From the NCBI GenBank assembly GCA_016213775.1, contig JACQZR010000189.1, forward strand, positions 49,914 through 113,913: DNA of 64,000 nucleotides. The letters run 5' to 3'. The notes beneath the pieces were generated by a model. The model was given only the letters and a program-made list of their open reading frames with translations. It was not told the DNA's origin and made no database searches. Shown piece after piece: positions 61,357 through 64,000 of this stretch. Both the position numbers and the translations under genes were made by a program. Source of the stretch: Acidobacteriota bacterium (GTDB lineage: Bacteria; Acidobacteriota; Terriglobia; Bryobacterales; Bryobacteraceae). Within the stretch, counting starts at the first letter, position 1. Each line of letters begins with the position of its first letter.

Positions 61357-62757
61357 ATGAACCAGCGCTCCAAACTCCTACGGTTGACTTGCCTATTTGT
61401 GCTTGACGCGATGATGCTGTCCGCGCATCCGATGGGCAACTTCTCGATCAGCCATTACACGCGGCTGCAGCCGGGGCCGGAGCGGTTGGAGATGGTATAC
61501 GCGCTGGACTTTGCACAGATCCCCGCGTCTGAACTGCTGCGCGATTGGAAACTGGCGCGGACCAGTCCGAGGGCGGACTTAGACGCCAGGGCGCTGGAAC
61601 AGGCGCGTGTGTGGCTGGCCGCGGTGTCGTTGAAAGCGGGCGGCGCGGAGGTGAAGCCGGTGGTTCAGTCCGCGGAACTGGTGATCGCCGATGGGCCGGT
61701 TCTGCGGATTACCGTCAAGGCTGTTGCCGCCGTGAAGCCCGGCCGGCTCACCTATGAAGACAGGAACTATCCGGACCGCGCGGGATGGAAGGAGATCGTC
61801 GTCGCGGTAGCGCCCGGGGCTGCGTTGACCATGGCGTCGCATTCGGATAAAGACGTCAGCAAGGCGTTGTCGCAATACCCCGAAGACCCGGCGGTTGCTC
61901 CGCCGCAGGATCTGCGGGCACAGTTGGAATGGACCGCGCCAGGGACAGTGGAGAAGGGCGATGTGCTGTCGCAATTGCTCAGCCGGCAGTCGCTCGGGCT
62001 GTCGGCGATGTTGGTTGCGATCGCGGCCGCGTTCGGATTTGGGGCGATGCACGCGCTGTCGCCGGGTCATGGCAAGACGATCGTTGCGGCTTACCTTGTC
62101 GGCTCGCGAGGCACGTTCCGGCATGCGTTGTTTCTCGGAGGGATGGTCACGGCTACGCATACGGTGAGCGTGTTTCTGCTTGGCCTGGGAACGCTCTTCC
62201 TATCGCAGTACATTGTTGCCGACAAGATCTATCCCATTCTTGGGGTGATTTCGGGGCTCACTATCGTTGTTATTGGGGCGACGCTGTTCTACAAGCGGCT
62301 GGGGAAGCTGGCGCGGCATTCGCACCATCACCACCACCATCATGATCATCATCACCATGATCACGGGCACTCGCATGACCACCATCACGGTGTAGGAGGG
62401 CATTCGCACGTGGTGGAGGGCGACGTTACGTTTGCCAGCCTGACCGGCCTGGCAGTATCGGGCGGCCTGGTGCCATGCCCGTCGGCGCTGGTGCTGCTGC
62501 TGAGTTCCATTGCTCTGGGACGAGTGGGCTTTGGACTGGTCCTGCTGACGAGCTTCAGCCTTGGACTTGCACTGGTGCTTATCGCCATCGGCGGTCTTGT
62601 GCTTTATGCGAAACATCTACTGCCAGATACGCCGCGAGTGCAACGCAGTCCGTTCTTTGTGATGGTCCCGGTGATTTCGGCGGCCGTCATCACGTGCGTC
62701 GGAATTTTTATGACCCTGGTCGCGATGGGAGTGGTCAAGAGCAGCATTCCTGTGTAA
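61357..62757 (+). CDS. NicO/RcnA-family metal exporter with His-rich loop
   Basis: Encodes 466 residues. Signal peptide (LTCLFVLDAMMLSAHP) and a soluble beta-rich domain (PMGNFSISHYTRLQPGPERL) are followed by a six- to eight-span membrane part with FGAMHALSPGHGKTIVAAYL, the metal-binding signature, ATHTVSVFLLGLGTLFLSQY and SGGLVPCPSALVLLLSSIAL. Between spans is a loop of about 25 His within 40 residues (HSHHHHHHHDHHHHD and so on). It probably exports or moves nickel or cobalt. The MerT-like gene follows after 10 bases. Confidence 0.92.
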   Translation: MNQRSKLLRLTCLFVLDAMMLSAHPMGNFSISHYTRLQPGPERLEMVYALDFAQIPASELLRDWKLARTSPRADLDARALEQARVWLAAVSLKAGGAEVKPVVQSAELVIADGPVLRITVKAVAAVKPGRLTYEDRNYPDRAGWKEIVVAVAPGAALTMASHSDKDVSKALSQYPEDPAVAPPQDLRAQLEWTAPGTVEKGDVLSQLLSRQSLGLSAMLVAIAAAFGFGAMHALSPGHGKTIVAAYLVGSRGTFRHALFLGGMVTATHTVSVFLLGLGTLFLSQYIVADKIYPILGVISGLTIVVIGATLFYKRLGKLARHSHHHHHHHDHHHHDHGHSHDHHHGVGGHSHVVEGDVTFASLTGLAVSGGLVPCPSALVLLLSSIALGRVGFGLVLLTSFSLGLALVLIAIGGLVLYAKHLLPDTPRVQRSPFFVMVPVISAAVITCVGIFMTLVAMGVVKSSIPV

Positions 62758-62767
62758 TGCTGACGAG

Positions 62768-63103
62768 ATGACGGCGGAGGGCAAAAGCACCATCGCATCG
62801 ATAACGGCTTTGGCAAGCGTGATTGCGGCCAGCACCTGCTGCTTGCCACTGGGGCTGTTTGTTGCCGCGGCGGGCACTGCCGGGGCGTCGGCCTACCTGC
62901 AAACGGCGCGCGTTTGGCTAATGCCAGTGTCGCTGGTGCTGCTCGGGGTCGCGTTCCATCAGGCTTATGCGCGGCGCAATCAATGCACACGGCGCTCGAC
63001 GTGGAGCAAAGCCGTGCTTTGGATTTCAGCGGCAGTGGTTTTGGCGATGTTCCTGTTCCCGCAGTGGGTGGCGATCACATTGGCGAAGTTGGTCCGGTCA
63101 TGA
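62768..63103 (+). CDS. MerT-like membrane protein
   Basis: Encodes 111 residues with three predicted spans (LASVIAASTCCLPLGLFVAA, LMPVSLVLLGVAFHQAYA and AVLWISAAVVLAMFLFPQWV). The ASTCCLPLG pair (Cys24, Cys25) in the first span is the diagnostic vicinal Cys motif of MerT mercury transporters. A later single Cys (RRNQCTRR) stands near the loop. No merR, merA or merP gene is seen here. It overlaps the next gene by four bases (ATGA), so the two proteins are probably partners. It may carry another soft metal or a thiol. Confidence 0.87.
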   Translation: MTAEGKSTIASITALASVIAASTCCLPLGLFVAAAGTAGASAYLQTARVWLMPVSLVLLGVAFHQAYARRNQCTRRSTWSKAVLWISAAVVLAMFLFPQWVAITLAKLVRS

Positions 63104-63660
63104 AGCGGCGGGTACTTATCGGCGCGCTGGCCTGCGGTGTCGCGGGTTACTGGGCCTACAACACGTTTTCCACGCATGAGACTCCGAAGGGGCAACCGCC
63201 GCTCACCGAGCTAGAGAACCCCTCGCCGTTGGTTCAGACGTTCAACGACAGCGCCTCGCAATATCGCGTGATTGCGCTGCTGAGCCCCACATGAGGAACC
63301 TGCGTACGGGGGGCCTCCGTACTCGCGGATCTGCTTGCGAAGAAGAACGACCAGAGGGTTCGCGCGCTGATCGTTTGGGAGAGGGTGATTGCCACGGATT
63401 ACGGCACGCCTTCAGGCGGTGTGCTCGGCATTATCGGGGACGCGCGGGCGGTGCAGTTCTGGGATCCAACGCGTACTCTGTCCAAATCGATGGGCGAGGA
63501 ACCAGGCCGCGAGCAATCCATCGTCTGGGACTGGGTGGCGCTCTATGCGCCAGGGGTTCGATGGGACCAGAAGCCGCCGCCGCCGCTGTTTGAGGGGCGG
63601 ACGGTGGAATCCGCCGCCCCGGAGCTCGCGACGAAGCTGGACGAGGTGCTGCGGCGATAG
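63100..63660 (+). CDS. Probable selenocysteine-containing thioredoxin-like protein (UGA at 63292)
   Basis: Reading through the in-frame TGA at 63292-63294 gives one 186-residue protein. It has an N-terminal membrane anchor (RRVLIGALACGVAGYWAYNT), then FNDSASQYRVIALLSPT, then Sec65 and GTCVRGASVLADLL. This makes a UGTC motif, a thioredoxin-type redox pair at the end of a beta strand, as in many selenoproteins. The rest (RVRALIVWERVIATDYGTPS, AVQFWDPTRTLSKSMGEEPG, SIVWDWVALYAPGVRWDQKP) keeps the same frame and normal codon use to a TAG at 63658. A hairpin follows the TGA. Without readthrough a 64-residue fragment results. It overlaps the MerT-like gene by four bases, so the two likely work together. 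Confidence 0.75.
63302..63326 (+). promoter_or_regulatory. SECIS-like stem-loop downstream of the UGA
   Basis: GTACGG (63304-63309) pairs with CCGTAC (63317-63322), plus a G-T wobble and, across a two-base bulge, GCG with CGC. The apical loop is GGGCC, with G at its first position, and starts 16 bases after the UGA, within the window reported for bacterial SECIS elements. No other explanation for the hairpin is evident, but SelB binding is inference. Confidence 0.6.
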
Positions 63661-63817
63661 GTTTGCTGTATTGGTCGAGATACAGCTATTCGATTTTCAA
63701 GGATCGGCGGGGTCGTTGCCCTTCGCAGGGGCGCCCCAAACTGTCGAACAGGGTTTATGAACTCATGGCTGACCTGAAAGGCCAGCCGCGGCCAGGATTG
63801 GCCGCCCCACAGGACGG
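63661..63817. other. Intergenic stretch with repeat copy
   Basis: It contains no gene. Its last 50 bases, 63768-63818, are the inverted second copy of the dispersed repeat seen at 1765-1815. The rest shows no structure I can name. Confidence 0.6.
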
Positions 63818-63818
63818 C
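63768..63818. repeat. Dispersed palindromic intergenic repeat, copy B
   Basis: Reverse complement of copy A at 1765-1815, with a few substitutions and one missing base in the run GGCCTTTCAGG. The GAGTTCAT box lies close to it here (read on the minus strand). Its inverted orientation relative to copy A means the two copies face each other across the window. Confidence 0.8.
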
Positions 63819-64000
63819 TAGGAGTTTGGCTTCGTTTCCGATTGCGCGACTCTTGCTCTGAGCGCGGCGAGGAGAGCGGCGATTTGCTGCTGTTGCTCCG
63901 GGGTTGCGCCGGAATTGGGTTCGTTCTTTGCGGCGAGGGTTGCTTTAAAAGCCTCGGTGTCCTTCATTGCTTTTACTACGTCGCGGAGACGCGCGAGGAC
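63818..64000 (-). CDS. C-terminus of an unidentified protein, cut by the window edge
   Basis: The last 60 codons of a minus-strand gene, ending at the TAG in 63818-63820. The reading frame gives VLARLRDVVKAMKDTEAFKA, then TLAAKNEPNSGATPEQQQQI and AALLAALRARVAQSETKPNS. It is helical and charged, with a Gln run, and probably continues beyond 64000. The family is not recognised. Confidence 0.6.
   Translation of the reverse strand, partial: VLARLRDVVKAMKDTEAFKATLAAKNEPNSGATPEQQQQIAALLAALRARVAQSETKPNS

Noticed and set aside
62768..63103. A mercury-resistance operon
   Set aside because: No merR, merP or merA is present; only the MerT-like gene is.

Overview
The window (64 kb, high GC) looks like chromosomal DNA of an acidobacterium, most likely the Bryobacterales/Solibacter lineage. 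This is inferred from family content, not from a marker gene. It holds three roughly 1000-1150 residue Oar-like TonB-dependent receptors with an N-terminal carboxypeptidase-regulatory-like domain, two ADOP-type permeases with PadR regulators, a TPR Ser/Thr kinase whose gene overlaps an ECF sigma gene, PEP-CTERM proteins, and a secreted protein with 13 putative-Ig repeats.

Layout. 0.1-9.1 kb: DUF1326 protein, sugar-phosphate isomerase-like protein, TonB receptor 1, epoxide-hydrolase-like enzyme, GMC oxidoreductase with its small subunit, two small membrane or exported proteins. 9.1-11.1 kb: homoserine dehydrogenase overlapping an exported methyltransferase. 11.1-19.2 kb: HigBA module 1, penicillin-acylase-family enzyme with TonB receptor 2, an antitoxin relic, HigBA module 2, and a DUF433/DUF5615 pair. 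19.2-25.2 kb: a decayed padR, two convergent ADOP permeases and an intact padR with a double operator. 25.5-32.6 kb: a frameshifted PEP-CTERM gene, a Tat-exported aldo/keto-reductase-like protein, the kinase/sigma pair, a second PEP-CTERM protein and MazEF. 32.7-35.8 kb: tRNA-Gln, SGNH hydrolase, uvrC, TPR protein. 36.0-41.1 kb: a probable phytate-use operon (TonB receptor 3, phosphoesterase, beta-propeller phytase). 41.3-43.0 kb: rplU-rpmA-obgE. 43.0-43.3 kb: a 130-bp tandem repeat with structured hairpins. 43.4-50.1 kb: a four-gene operon (propeller protein, 13-repeat protein, quinone oxidoreductase, S4 protein). 50.3-56.7 kb: P1 peptidase, sigma factor, anti-sigma factor, a 266-residue protein of unknown function, a TPR-CHAT protease and an esterase. 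56.8-61.3 kb: rpiB-deoC-GAF/PP2C-lysA. 61.4-63.7 kb: NicO-type metal exporter, MerT-like protein and a probable selenoprotein. A truncated gene ends the window.

The points most worth attention are: (1) an in-frame UGA in a MerT-linked thioredoxin-like gene, in a UxxC motif followed by a SECIS-like hairpin, so probably a selenoprotein; (2) the sigma/anti-sigma/unknown/TPR-CHAT cassette, which looks like a regulated protease system with a candidate partner or substrate; (3) a DeoC-RpiB pair with N-terminal extensions of bacterial-microcompartment type although no shell gene is visible here; (4) the phytate operon; (5) a repeat element whose hairpins covary.

Intergenic stretches over 300 bases (18853-19222, 25176-25557, 26241-26600, 42999-43377) are each described below. 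No CRISPR array, rRNA, complete insertion sequence or prophage was seen.
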